Shown piece after piece: positions 1 through 9,059 of a stretch of 64,000 nucleotides of DNA (position 1 is its first letter; each line of letters begins with the position of its first letter). Below the pieces are notes generated by a model. It had not been told where the DNA came from. It saw only the letters and a program-made list of their open reading frames with translations, and did no database searches. Both the position numbers and the translations under genes were made by a program. This DNA is from an uncultured Porphyromonadaceae bacterium (lineage in GTDB: Bacteria; Bacteroidota; Bacteroidia; Bacteroidales; Muribaculaceae), in contig CABUPJ010000003.1 of NCBI GenBank assembly GCA_902493335.1, positions 1-64,000 on the forward strand, written 5' to 3'.

Positions 1-1
1 C

Positions 2-343
2 TTCGACATCCAGGACTACGGCGTTTGCAGCCCCGCGCGTGAAGACAACGACTTCTACCGCGTCGCCACAGCCGTCTTCCCCGTCATCAGCAGCAATCCC
101 AACAGTCTGCTGATACTCCATGCCCGAGCCGACGTCCCCCATCTCTACCGCTGGCCCGGACTCAAGGAATACACCGACCCCTCGCTTGCCCCTCCCGACA
201 TCCCGATAAAGAAGCCTGACCCGACCGTCCCGATAATCATCCTCCTCAGACTCAAAGCGACAGACGGGCTATGGAACAAGGGCTTCAGCCCTTGTAACGA
301 AACTATAGCCAGCAAGTTACCTCCACACCCACGACCACTTTAG
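2..343 (+). CDS. Hypothetical protein, 3' part only
   Basis: The left edge of the window cuts this gene; frame 2 stays open for 113 codons to a TAG at 341-343, while the other two plus-strand frames stop early. I do not recognise the family. The visible part is hydrophilic and then turns Pro-rich (repeated PDIP, KPDP, TVP pieces), with no membrane segment. The last 20-30 residues read through a perfect GC-rich palindrome at 277-296, so the C-terminus may have been altered by a repeat landing in the gene. Reality as a gene is likely but not certain; function unknown. Confidence 0.5.
   Translation, partial: FDIQDYGVCSPAREDNDFYRVATAVFPVISSNPNSLLILHARADVPHLYRWPGLKEYTDPSLAPPDIPIKKPDPTVPIIILLRLKATDGLWNKGFSPCNETIASKLPPHPRPL
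277..296. repeat. Perfect short palindrome inside the 3' end of the partial gene
   Basis: Two 8-base arms (ACAAGGGC and GCCCTTGT) flank a four-base TTCA loop, extendable by one pair. It is still coding in the partial gene but has no T-tract after it on either strand, so it looks more like a dispersed palindromic repeat than a terminator. Confidence 0.5.
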
Positions 344-366
344 CGGCAGACATCCCCGCGTAAAAA

Positions 367-561
367 GAGTCGGTTCTGTGATGATTGTTTGCGTCAGGGC
401 GGTCAGTTGTCGAGTGATTTTACCATTGCGATGAGGGAGCTATGGGGTTCCATAGTGACCGAAGAGCGATGATAAAAGCGCCGGCAAATGACCGATAAAT
501 GGATAACCCTGATTTATGGTTTACTCCCCCTGACGTAAAATGATTATTGCAGAACCGACTC
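367..561. repeat. 195-bp imperfect inverted repeat, MITE-like or structured RNA
   Basis: The outer arms, about 33 bases each (367-399 and 527-561), begin and end with GAGTCGGTTCTG and its complement and meet again at CGTCAGGG. An inner pair of arms (400-445 and 450-494) closes on a GGTT loop at 446-449 through CTATGG/CCATAG. The right half carries about 33 extra bases with their own ATAAAT/ATTTAT hairpin (495-517). In the outer arm the first five differences from perfect complementarity are all G.U-compatible if the plus strand is transcribed. No target duplication and no transposase are visible. It could be a non-autonomous mobile element or a structured RNA; I cannot tell which. Confidence 0.6.
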
Positions 562-569
562 TCACCAAA

Positions 570-596
570 ACGATGTCAAACGTACATTGACATCGT
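570..596. repeat. Perfect 10-bp-stem hairpin
   Basis: ACGATGTCAA at 570-579 pairs perfectly with TTGACATCGT at 587-596 around a 7-base loop. It lies just right of the 195-bp inverted repeat. There is no run of T after it, so a terminator role is not supported. It could be a protein-binding operator or part of the neighbouring repeat. Confidence 0.45.
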
Positions 597-608
597 TGGA
601 ATAATATT

Positions 609-679
609 GTAGGGCTGTGCGATTGTGCGGTCGCTTAAATGCCTATTGTCTACGCAGCTGTGCCGTGTTATAGCCCTAC
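609..679. repeat. Inverted repeat with GTAGGGCT ends
   Basis: GTAGGGCT (609-616) and AGCCCTAC (672-679) are exact inverted copies 55 bases apart; the interior is only weakly symmetrical. Its AGGGCT core resembles the palindrome at 277-296. Confidence 0.4.
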
Positions 680-685
680 TTAGTA

Positions 686-787
686 GAGCCGCGTCAGCGG
701 CGATAGTTCATTAGACACGTAAGAATCGCAACGCGTCGAAGTGCGTGTATTAAAGGTAATTGTCGCTAAGGAGCCGCATAGCGGCGT
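686..787. repeat. Two copies of a GAGCCGC-N-GCGGCG hairpin
   Basis: GAGCCGC is followed after 4 bases (first copy, 686-702) or 3 bases (second copy, 771-786) by GCGGCG; each forms a 5-bp GC stem. The two copies lie about 70 bases apart in the same orientation, as expected for a REP-like family. Confidence 0.4.
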
Positions 788-876
788 CACTGACAGCACA
801 ATAGTGCGGGCTTCATCTATAGTAATCAACCGCTTGGAGTGTATGGACTAACTCTATGTCATGCAGTGTGGCGAAT

Positions 877-910
877 AAAAACAGGCCGGAAGAGGGGGCT
901 TCCGGCCTGT
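877..910 (-). terminator. Rho-independent terminator after DUF6155
   Basis: A perfect 12-bp stem (881-892 with 899-910) around a 6-base loop is followed, on the minus strand, by TTTTTATTC. It ends the PH-S9-DUF6155 transcript. Confidence 0.9.
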
Positions 911-930
911 ATGGGTTGTTAACGGGAGTG

Positions 931-1440
931 TCAGAGAGTATGGCGCTCGATTGCGCGGATGATGAATTTCTTGAAATTCTTGTTGCCGCGCGAGGTGTCG
1001 CCGATGTTTTTCTCTATCATCTTCATCGTCGAGTCGACGAGACCGTTTTTGTCGGCGAAGTCGATGAGGTCGAGTGTCAGTCGGGCTGTGCCGTTTATGA
1101 GGGTATCGCTGTACCATGCGTAGCGCTCGCGGTCAATGAGATTGTCTATGGCGAAGAGACGCAGGTTACGGCCATATTCGGCGCCCGCGTCAAAGCTGTC
1201 AAAATTTTTGATGAGCTTCTTTATCTCGGAGATGCGGGCTTTAGACTTGCGCTGTCCGCGGCCGATCTCACGCAGGATGGCATCGCGATATTTCTCATAG
1301 AGCTTGTCGGCGTCGGGGTTGAGGAAAAACTCGAAGTAGTCGCGGAACTCCTTGCGTGCGCTGTAAGCCCGCGCGACGACTTCGATGATTTCGTCTTTCG
1401 ACAGCGACGAAAGTTCTTTCTTGAGTTTTAGTTTTGACAC
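931..1440 (-). CDS. DUF6155 family protein
   Basis: This is a 169-residue soluble, Lys/Arg- and Glu-rich helical protein. The opening (MSKLKLKKELSSLSKDEI, then a stretch with EFFLNPDADKLYEKY) matches the DUF6155 family of Bacteroidota as I recall it. No signal peptide or membrane segment is present. Its biochemical role is unknown. It starts 9 bp after the stop of the S9 peptidase on the same strand, so the two are probably co-transcribed, and a strong terminator follows 20 bp after its stop codon. Confidence 0.8.
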   Translation of the reverse strand: MSKLKLKKELSSLSKDEIIEVVARAYSARKEFRDYFEFFLNPDADKLYEKYRDAILREIGRGQRKSKARISEIKKLIKNFDSFDAGAEYGRNLRLFAIDNLIDRERYAWYSDTLINGTARLTLDLIDFADKNGLVDSTMKMIEKNIGDTSRGNKNFKKFIIRAIERHTL

Positions 1441-1449
1441 TATCCCGAA

Positions 1450-3552
1450 TTATTTTTCGTCTTTGAGCCAGCGGTCAAACCAGCGGAAGAAGAGTCGCTG
1501 CCACATGATGGCGTTCTGGGGTTTGAGAATCCAGTGGTTTTCGTCGGGGAAGATGACCATTTCGGCGGGTATGCCGCGGAGTTTGGCGGCGTTGAAGGCT
1601 GCCATGCCCTGTGAGGCGAGGATGCGGTAGTCATATTCGCCGTGACTGATCATGATAGGTGTTGTCCAGCGGTCGACAAAGCGGTGGGGCGAGTTGGCGA
1701 ATGTGTGCTGGGCAGCGGCATTGTCTTTTTCCCAGTAAGCGCCTCCCATGTCCCAGTTGGCAAACCACATCTCTTCGGTTTCGAGATACTGGGCTTCCAT
1801 GTTGAAGATGCCGGCGTGGGCGAGGAGACAGGCGAAGCGGCCTTCGTGGTTGCCGGCGAGCCAGTAGATTGAGAAACCGCCGTAGCTTGCGCCTGTCGCG
1901 CCGATGCGCTCGGCGTCGATATAAGGCTCCTGTTTCATATAATCGACAGCGGCAAGATAGTCTTTCATGTTCTGGCCGGGATAGTCTTTGGAAATCTGCT
2001 CTTCCCATTCAGTGCCGAAGCCGGGAACACCGCGGCGGTTGGGCATGATGACGATATAGCCGTTAGATGCCATGAGGGCGAAGTTCCAGCGGTAGCTCCA
2101 TGCCTGGCTGACAGATGACTGCGGGCCGCCCTGACAATAGAGTATCGACGGATATTTCTTGTTTTTGTCGAATTTCGGAGGATAGACGACCCATGTGAGC
2201 ATCTCTTTGCCGTCGGTTGTCGGCACCATGCGTTTCTCGACCGCAGGCATTGTCAGCTGGCTGAAGATGTCACCGTTGACGTCGGTGATGGCCTTGGCCT
2301 CGGTGTTGCCTTTGGTGACGACGAAGACTTCGTTGGGCCGCAGCATAGAGTGATTCATCGTGACGAGTGTGTTTTCGTCGACGGGTGAGAGTGATGTGAA
2401 GTCGACCATGCCCTCGGCCTCGATAGTTATGGCCTTGGTGTTGATGTCGATGGCGAAGATCGGAGCGGTGCCCTGATGGTAGGCTATAAACCAGATGGAG
2501 TTGCCGTTGGGATTCCAGGCAAATTCCTCGATGGTGTAGTCCCACTCGGTCGTCAGGTCGGTTTTGACGCCGGTTGCCATATCCATGATGAAAAGGCGGT
2601 TTTTGTCTGCCTCGTAGCCGTCACGTTCCATGCTGAGCCATGCGAGTTTGCTGCCGTCGGGCGAGAATGCCGGGCAGGTGTCGTAGCCCATCATGCCTTC
2701 GGTGAGATTGCGGGTCTCTTTGGTGTCGAAATCATAGGCGTAGAGGTCGCTGTTGGTCGACACGGCATAGTCTTTGCCGGTAAGCTTGCGCGAGACATAG
2801 ACGAGAGTCTTGCCGTCGGGTGACCATGCAAACGACTCGACGCCGCCGAAAGGCTTCATCGGTGCTTCGTAGGGTTCGTCGGCCATGATGTCGGTGACGT
2901 CGCTCACTTTCGAGCCGTCGAAGCTGCCTACAAAGGGGTGGGGTATTTCAGTCACCCATTCGTCCCAGTGTTTATACATCAGGTCGTCGACGACGCGGCC
3001 TGTGGCCTTGGGCAGGTCGGGATAGATGTCTTCGGCAGTGCGGGCATACTTGACGTTGCCGATCATGACGACTTTAGATTCGTCGGGTGATAGCAGGAAT
3101 CCCGAGATGCCGCCCTCGACAGAACTGACAGCGTGGCGGTCGCTGCCGTCGGCGTTCATGACCCACATCTGGGCGACGCCGTCGACGGGATACATGAAAG
3201 CGATTTTCTCGCCTCCGGCAATCCATACGGCGTTGTTTTCTGATTTCTCACTGCGGGTGATGCGCTGTGTGTCTGTGCCGTCGACATTGACGACATAGAG
3301 GTCGCGGTTTGAGGTATTCTGCTCGACGCTCTCATACGAGATACCGAAAAGTACCTTCTTGCCGTCGGGCGAAACGACCGGTTCGGTCACGCGTCCGAGG
3401 GCTTCGAGAGCTTCGATGTCAAAGATGCCTGTCTCGCTCTTGTAGTCAGGCTTGTCGATGACGGCAGTGTCATCGTTTGTTGCCGAGTTGCAGCCCGACA
3501 GTATCATTAAGGCTGTGGCACTCATTGCAATAGGTCTGATAAATGATTGCAT
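1450..3552 (-). CDS. S9 family peptidase (prolyl oligopeptidase/DPP-like), lipoprotein
   Basis: A 700-residue exported serine peptidase. The N-terminus is a lipoprotein signal with lipobox LSGC (Cys about 21), which places it in the periplasm or on the outer membrane. Residues of about 50-400 form a WD40-like (PD40) beta-propeller with repeated SPDGK/S units; the C-terminal alpha/beta-hydrolase has the GASYGG nucleophile elbow (Ser556), Asp641 (HGEYDYR) and His673 (DENHW), so the triad is complete. The family cleaves short peptides from the N-terminus, often after Pro or Ala, and would serve peptide scavenging. It follows the PH-domain gene by 30 bp and precedes DUF6155 by 9 bp. Exact substrate preference cannot be read from sequence. 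Confidence 0.92.
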   Translation of the reverse strand: MQSFIRPIAMSATALMILSGCNSATNDDTAVIDKPDYKSETGIFDIEALEALGRVTEPVVSPDGKKVLFGISYESVEQNTSNRDLYVVNVDGTDTQRITRSEKSENNAVWIAGGEKIAFMYPVDGVAQMWVMNADGSDRHAVSSVEGGISGFLLSPDESKVVMIGNVKYARTAEDIYPDLPKATGRVVDDLMYKHWDEWVTEIPHPFVGSFDGSKVSDVTDIMADEPYEAPMKPFGGVESFAWSPDGKTLVYVSRKLTGKDYAVSTNSDLYAYDFDTKETRNLTEGMMGYDTCPAFSPDGSKLAWLSMERDGYEADKNRLFIMDMATGVKTDLTTEWDYTIEEFAWNPNGNSIWFIAYHQGTAPIFAIDINTKAITIEAEGMVDFTSLSPVDENTLVTMNHSMLRPNEVFVVTKGNTEAKAITDVNGDIFSQLTMPAVEKRMVPTTDGKEMLTWVVYPPKFDKNKKYPSILYCQGGPQSSVSQAWSYRWNFALMASNGYIVIMPNRRGVPGFGTEWEEQISKDYPGQNMKDYLAAVDYMKQEPYIDAERIGATGASYGGFSIYWLAGNHEGRFACLLAHAGIFNMEAQYLETEEMWFANWDMGGAYWEKDNAAAQHTFANSPHRFVDRWTTPIMISHGEYDYRILASQGMAAFNAAKLRGIPAEMVIFPDENHWILKPQNAIMWQRLFFRWFDRWLKDEK

Positions 3553-3582
3553 TTGTCGTTATTGTATAATGGTTGTTAATTG

Positions 3583-4065
3583 TCAGCGTGATATTTTCCG
3601 GCAGACCTCGTCGACGATGGTCTGAGGGTTCTGACAGCCGATGACATAGCTGCGGCCGTTGCGCAGACGCACGAGGAAGCAGTCTGACGACTTGCCGTAG
3701 TAGGCGAAATATCGGCCCAGCTCGCGGTCATGGAACCAGCCCCAATAGCCGAACCATCCGCCGCTGCCGCACACGCGGCGCTCGCCCATTGTCGGCGGGC
3801 AGAGTCTGATCGACTCGATTTCGTCGAGCGGTATCGAGCGTGTGCGCAGTTTGCGGTTTACATTGAGGCTGTGGCCGTCGACAGAAACCGATACCGGAGC
3901 GTAAAAGAGCGAAAGCAGACAGATCAGCACGATGACTCCGGCAAAAACGTATGCGGCAAACTCTTTGCCGTCACGCAGCAGAATCAGCATAATGGCTATA
4001 AGTATCGTCAGAGAGCAGATTGTGATGAAGAGAGTGTAAGGGCTGAATTTTACAGATTGTTTCAT
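3583..4065 (-). CDS. Two-TM protein with PH-like domain
   Basis: A 160-residue protein: two adjacent hydrophobic segments (about residues 9-27 and 34-53), then a C-terminal domain with SLNVNRKLRTRSIPLDEIESI and a final helix, the pattern of bacterial PH-domain membrane proteins. The start at 4065 is preferred over an in-frame ATG at 4098 because a full promoter (4085-4116) lies between them and would place the transcription start downstream of 4098. It heads the unit with the S9 peptidase. Function unknown; a Trp/Gly-rich stretch (GGWFGYWGWF) in mid-domain is distinctive. Confidence 0.75.
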   Translation of the reverse strand: MKQSVKFSPYTLFITICSLTILIAIMLILLRDGKEFAAYVFAGVIVLICLLSLFYAPVSVSVDGHSLNVNRKLRTRSIPLDEIESIRLCPPTMGERRVCGSGGWFGYWGWFHDRELGRYFAYYGKSSDCFLVRLRNGRSYVIGCQNPQTIVDEVCRKISR

Positions 4066-4084
4066 TATTGTCTTTTTTCTTATG

Positions 4085-4116
4085 CAAAGATATGACAAAT
4101 AGCCAAATAAAACAAA
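4085..4116 (-). promoter_or_regulatory. Bacteroidota promoter for the PH-S9-DUF6155 unit
   Basis: On the minus strand TTTG (4116-4113), a 20-bp gap and TATCTTTG (4092-4085) match the -33/-7 consensus. The -33 element sits inside the T-tract of the gdhA terminator, so the two signals share bases. Confidence 0.75.
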
Positions 4117-4146
4117 AAAAATTGGCCGGAGCGAGTGCCCCGGCCA
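4113..4146 (-). terminator. Terminator after gdhA
   Basis: The stem TGGCCGG (4123-4129) / CCGGCCA (4140-4146), with extra inner GC pairs, is followed on the minus strand by AATTTTTTTTG. It lies 67 bp past the gdhA stop. Confidence 0.85.
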
Positions 4147-4212
4147 TAGACTTCTTCAGTGTGTGTTTTATGTGAATCAAGAAGTCTCAGAGTCTGAGAG
4201 GAGAAAAACCAA

Positions 4213-5559
4213 TTATAATACACCTTGTGCGGTCATAGCGCGTGCCACTTTCATGAAGCCCGCGATATTCGCGCCTTTGACATAGTTGATATAGCCGTCA
4301 GGCTGACTGCCGTATTCGACGCATTTGGCATGGATGTCGGCCATGATGCCGCGCAGTTTGCTGTCGACCTCTTCGGCCGTCCAGCTGAGTTTCTGTGAGT
4401 TCTGGGCCATCTCGAGTCCCGAGACGGCGACACCTCCGGCGTTGGCGGCTTTGCCGGGAGCATAGAGGATGCCTGCGTTGATGAATTCCTTGATGGCCTC
4501 GGGTGTCGAGGGCATGTTGGCGCCTTCGCTGACGGCGATACAGCCGGCGGCGAGCAGGGCACGGGCGTCGTCGCCGTCGAGCTCGTTCTGGGTGGCCGAC
4601 GGCATGGCGATGTCACATTTGACGTGGCGCCAGGGGCGTTCGCCGGCGAGATATTCGAGGCCGCTGTCGGGATACTTGTCGAGCACCTCATAGAGACGGC
4701 CGCGGTAGTAGGTCTTGAGCTCGAAGATGTAGTCGAGCTGCTCGGCTGTGAAGCCTTCGCGGGCAATCAGCGAGCCGCTGCTGTCGCTCATCGACACGAT
4801 TTTTGCGCCGAGCGCCGAGGCTTTGAGGGCAGTATATGTGGCGACGTTGCCCGAACCCGAGATGGCGATGTATTTTCCTTTGATGTCGATGCCTCGGGTG
4901 GCGAGCATGTTGAGCAGAAAGTAGCAGTTGCCGTAGCCAGTGGCCTCGGGGCGTATTAGAGAGCCGCCGAAGTCGATGCCCTTGCCGGTAAACGTACCGG
5001 TGAATTCGCGCGCCATCTTTTTATAGTAGCCGAACATATAGCCGACCTCGCGGCCGCCGACGCCTATGTCGCCTGCCGGCACGTCGGTGTCCGGACCGAT
5101 CTGACGCCACAGTTCGGCGATGAAGGCCTGGCAGAAGCGCATGATCTCGGTGTCGCTCTTGCCTCGGGGCGAGAAGTCGCTGCCGCCTTTGGCGCCGCCC
5201 ATGGCGAGGGTCGTCAGCGAGTTTTTGAATGTCTGTTCGAAAGCGAGAAATTTCAGAATCGAGAGGTTGACCGACGAGTGGAATCTGATGCCGCCCTTGT
5301 AGGGACCGATGGCATTGTTGTGCTGGACGCGGTAGCCCATGTTGTTGCGCACTTTGCCGGAGTCGTCAATCCACGAGACGCGGAAAGCGAAGATACGGTC
5401 GGGGATACAGAGACGCTCGAGCAGATTGTAACGGTCGAATGTCGGGTTTGAGTCATAGACTTCTTCAATTGAGCCTATTACTTCCTCGACAGCCTGAAGA
5501 TACTCGGGCTCGTGAGGAAAACGCGTTTTCAGTTCTTCTAATACTTGTTTGGCTTTCAT
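4213..5559 (-). CDS. gdhA: NADP-specific glutamate dehydrogenase
   Basis: 448 residues, the normal length for the hexameric bacterial enzyme that interconverts 2-oxoglutarate plus ammonia and glutamate in the cytoplasm. Recognisable landmarks are the substrate-binding PYKGGIRFH, the catalytic-lysine loop AMGGAKGGSDFSPRG, PAGDIGVGGREVGYMFG, and the Rossmann motif SGSGNVATYTA for the dinucleotide. It is monocistronic: own terminator downstream and a TAAATTTG -7 box (5607-5614) upstream. It diverges from lysC across 229 bp. In gut Bacteroidales this is the usual route for ammonia assimilation. NADP rather than NAD preference is inferred from family resemblance. Confidence 0.97.
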   Translation of the reverse strand: MKAKQVLEELKTRFPHEPEYLQAVEEVIGSIEEVYDSNPTFDRYNLLERLCIPDRIFAFRVSWIDDSGKVRNNMGYRVQHNNAIGPYKGGIRFHSSVNLSILKFLAFEQTFKNSLTTLAMGGAKGGSDFSPRGKSDTEIMRFCQAFIAELWRQIGPDTDVPAGDIGVGGREVGYMFGYYKKMAREFTGTFTGKGIDFGGSLIRPEATGYGNCYFLLNMLATRGIDIKGKYIAISGSGNVATYTALKASALGAKIVSMSDSSGSLIAREGFTAEQLDYIFELKTYYRGRLYEVLDKYPDSGLEYLAGERPWRHVKCDIAMPSATQNELDGDDARALLAAGCIAVSEGANMPSTPEAIKEFINAGILYAPGKAANAGGVAVSGLEMAQNSQKLSWTAEEVDSKLRGIMADIHAKCVEYGSQPDGYINYVKGANIAGFMKVARAMTAQGVL

Positions 5560-5606
5560 AAATGCTAAAATAGACTTTTGTCTGACCTATGTGTGGAAAC
5601 TTTTTG

Positions 5607-5614
5607 CAAATTTA
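5607..5614 (-). promoter_or_regulatory. -7 box for gdhA
   Basis: The minus strand reads TAAATTTG followed by C, matching TAnnTTTG, about 48 bp upstream of the start codon. No clear -33 element was found at the expected distance. Confidence 0.55.
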
Positions 5615-5738
5615 TAGTAAATATCCGAAATTTAAATCATAATTCTTGAAAAATATTTGATTGAATGTCAAAAAGTGTGTATAGGGGTGCATTTCAGGAG
5701 GTTTTTGTCTTTGCGATGCGTAATTGGATAAAATTTCG

Positions 5739-5746
5739 TAACTTTG
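5739..5746 (+). promoter_or_regulatory. -7 box for lysC
   Basis: TAACTTTG followed by C is a perfect TAnnTTTG element, giving a leader of about 35-40 bases. No good TTTG lies 19-20 bp upstream. Confidence 0.6.
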
Positions 5747-5788
5747 CACAAATTTTGAGGTTAACATTTATTATCTATTCCGAGTAGA

Positions 5789-7102
5789 ATGAAGGTATTA
5801 AAATTCGGCGGCACGTCGGTAGGCTCGGCCGAGCGTATAATCCACGTCGCGCGTCTGATTGTAGAGAACGGTAAAAACATCGTGGTGCTGTCGGCAATGG
5901 CAGGCACGACCAACACACTTGTTGAAATCAACGATTATCTTTATAAACGCAACATTCCCGGCGCACAGGAGACTCTCAACAATCTTGAGATGAAATATCG
6001 CGGCGTCATAGACGAACTCTTTGACAACGAAGCGGCGCGCGCCGAGGCTGCCCGTGTGCTCGACGAACGTTTCGCCTATATCCGCACCATCGTCGCCAGC
6101 GAATTCGCCGTAGCCGAGGAGAAAGAGATTCTCGCCCAGGGCGAACTGATGTCGACGGCTCTGATGAACATATATCTGAAGCTTCACGGCGTCAAATCGG
6201 TGCTTCTGCCGGCTCTCGAATATATGCGTACCGACCAGAACGGCGAGCCTGACATGAAATATATCGCCACACGTCTGCGCCGTCTGCTCGAGGCCAACCG
6301 CGACGCCGACGTCTATCTGACCCAGGGCTATATATGCTGCAACGCATATGGGGAGGTCGACAACCTCAAGCGCGGCGGCAGCGACTATTCGGCATCGCTC
6401 ATCGGCGCTGTCGTCGATGCCGAGGAGATACAGATCTGGACCGACATCGACGGCATGCACAACAACGACCCGCGCTATGTCGACAACACCCGTCCGGTAG
6501 GCTCTCTCAACTTCGAGGAAGCGGCCGAACTGGCTTATTTCGGCGCCAAGATACTGCATCCCAACTGCGTTCTGCCGGCCAAGCTCAACAATATACCCGT
6601 CAGACTTCTCAACACTCTCGATCCGTCGGCGACAGGCACTGTCATCTACAACATGCCGCCTGACGGCAAAATCAAGGCCGTGGCCGCCAAGGACAACATC
6701 ACGGCCATAAAAATCAAATCGGGACGCATGCTTCTCGCATACGGTTTTCTCCACAAGGTCTTCGAGACATTCGAGAAGTATCAGACGAGCATCGACATGA
6801 TCGCCACATCGGAGGTCGGCGTGACCGTGACGATAGACAGCGACCGCCATCTGGCCGCCATAGTCGACGACCTGAAAAATTTCGGCACCGTTACGGTCGA
6901 CCGCGACATGGTGATAATCTGTGTCGTCGGCGATCTCGAGTGGCACAACACAGGCTTCGAGGCCAAAGCAGTCTCGGCGCTCGCCGATATACCAGTCAGA
7001 GCCATATCATACGGCGGCAGTAACTACAATGTGTCGATGGTGATTCGCGGCTGTGACAAGATTGAAGCGCTCAAGCGATTGAGTGACAGTCTTTTTGAAT
7101 AA
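5789..7102 (+). CDS. lysC: Aspartate kinase, monofunctional
   Basis: 437 residues. It opens with the aspartokinase signature KFGGTSVGSAERI and has the ATP/aspartate-binding segments LKRGGSDYSAS and WTDIDGMHNNDPR, which together define the amino-acid kinase fold. The C-terminal 150 residues are ACT-type regulatory repeats (FLHKVFETFEKY, SEVGVTVTID), where lysine or threonine feedback usually acts. It phosphorylates aspartate at the head of the lysine, threonine and methionine pathways. It is not fused to homoserine dehydrogenase. The ABC-F gene starts 23 bp later, so they may share a transcript. The symbol lysC is chosen by similarity; which amino acid inhibits it is not visible. Confidence 0.93.
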   Translation: MKVLKFGGTSVGSAERIIHVARLIVENGKNIVVLSAMAGTTNTLVEINDYLYKRNIPGAQETLNNLEMKYRGVIDELFDNEAARAEAARVLDERFAYIRTIVASEFAVAEEKEILAQGELMSTALMNIYLKLHGVKSVLLPALEYMRTDQNGEPDMKYIATRLRRLLEANRDADVYLTQGYICCNAYGEVDNLKRGGSDYSASLIGAVVDAEEIQIWTDIDGMHNNDPRYVDNTRPVGSLNFEEAAELAYFGAKILHPNCVLPAKLNNIPVRLLNTLDPSATGTVIYNMPPDGKIKAVAAKDNITAIKIKSGRMLLAYGFLHKVFETFEKYQTSIDMIATSEVGVTVTIDSDRHLAAIVDDLKNFGTVTVDRDMVIICVVGDLEWHNTGFEAKAVSALADIPVRAISYGGSNYNVSMVIRGCDKIEALKRLSDSLFE

Positions 7103-7125
7103 ATTATAACAGTAGGTACATAATA

Positions 7126-8739
<1,614 letters not shown>

Positions 8740-8765
8740 CAATCACCTATAAATCAGATATAAAA

Positions 8766-9059
8766 ATGGTAAAACACATTGTAACGTTCAAACTCACGGG
8801 CACCGACGCCGAACGTCGTCAGGTGGCCGAAAATTTCAAGGCCGCTCTTGAGGCTCTGCCCGCGCAGATCGATGTCCTCCGCTCAATAGAGGTCGGCATC
8901 AACGAGAATCCGGCCGAGTCGTGGGATGTAGTGCTTACGGCTGTCGTCGACACTATGGCCGACGTCGAGGTCTATGCAAAACATCCGGCCCACGTCGCTG
9001 CCGCCGGTCTTCTCGCCGGACACAAGGCCGACAGGGCTTGCGTCGACTACGTTATTTGA
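8766..9059 (+). CDS. Dabb (dimeric alpha/beta-barrel) domain protein
   Basis: 97 residues, a single Dabb/stress-responsive A/B barrel domain. The opening VKHIVTFKL, the central S-W-D-V-V-L strand and the KHPAHV helix near residue 75 are typical. Family members form dimeric barrels with varied or unknown roles, so no reaction is assigned. It follows the ABC-F gene by 26 bp on the same strand. Its last 8 bases overlap the end of ktrA, which runs convergently. Confidence 0.85.
   Translation: MVKHIVTFKLTGTDAERRQVAENFKAALEALPAQIDVLRSIEVGINENPAESWDVVLTAVVDTMADVEVYAKHPAHVAAAGLLAGHKADRACVDYVI

Larger units (their letters stand above)
344..930. other. Gene-free region, a mosaic of palindromes
   Basis: No convincing coding sequence was found on either strand. 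The stretch holds a 195-bp imperfect inverted repeat (367-561), a 10-bp-stem hairpin (570-596), an AGGGCT-type inverted repeat (609-616 with 672-679), two GCCGC/GCGGC hairpins (688-701, 773-785) and the terminator of the DUF6155 gene (881-910). The density of dyad symmetry is far above any other intergenic region in the window. Confidence 0.6.

Noticed and set aside
344..930. CRISPR array or tRNA cluster in the repeat-rich left region
   Set aside because: No regularly spaced direct repeats and no cloverleaf-like sequence; the symmetry is all inverted.
856..1431. A 191-codon plus-strand frame opposite DUF6155
   Set aside because: Its product has no recognisable features and it runs across the terminator of the opposing gene.
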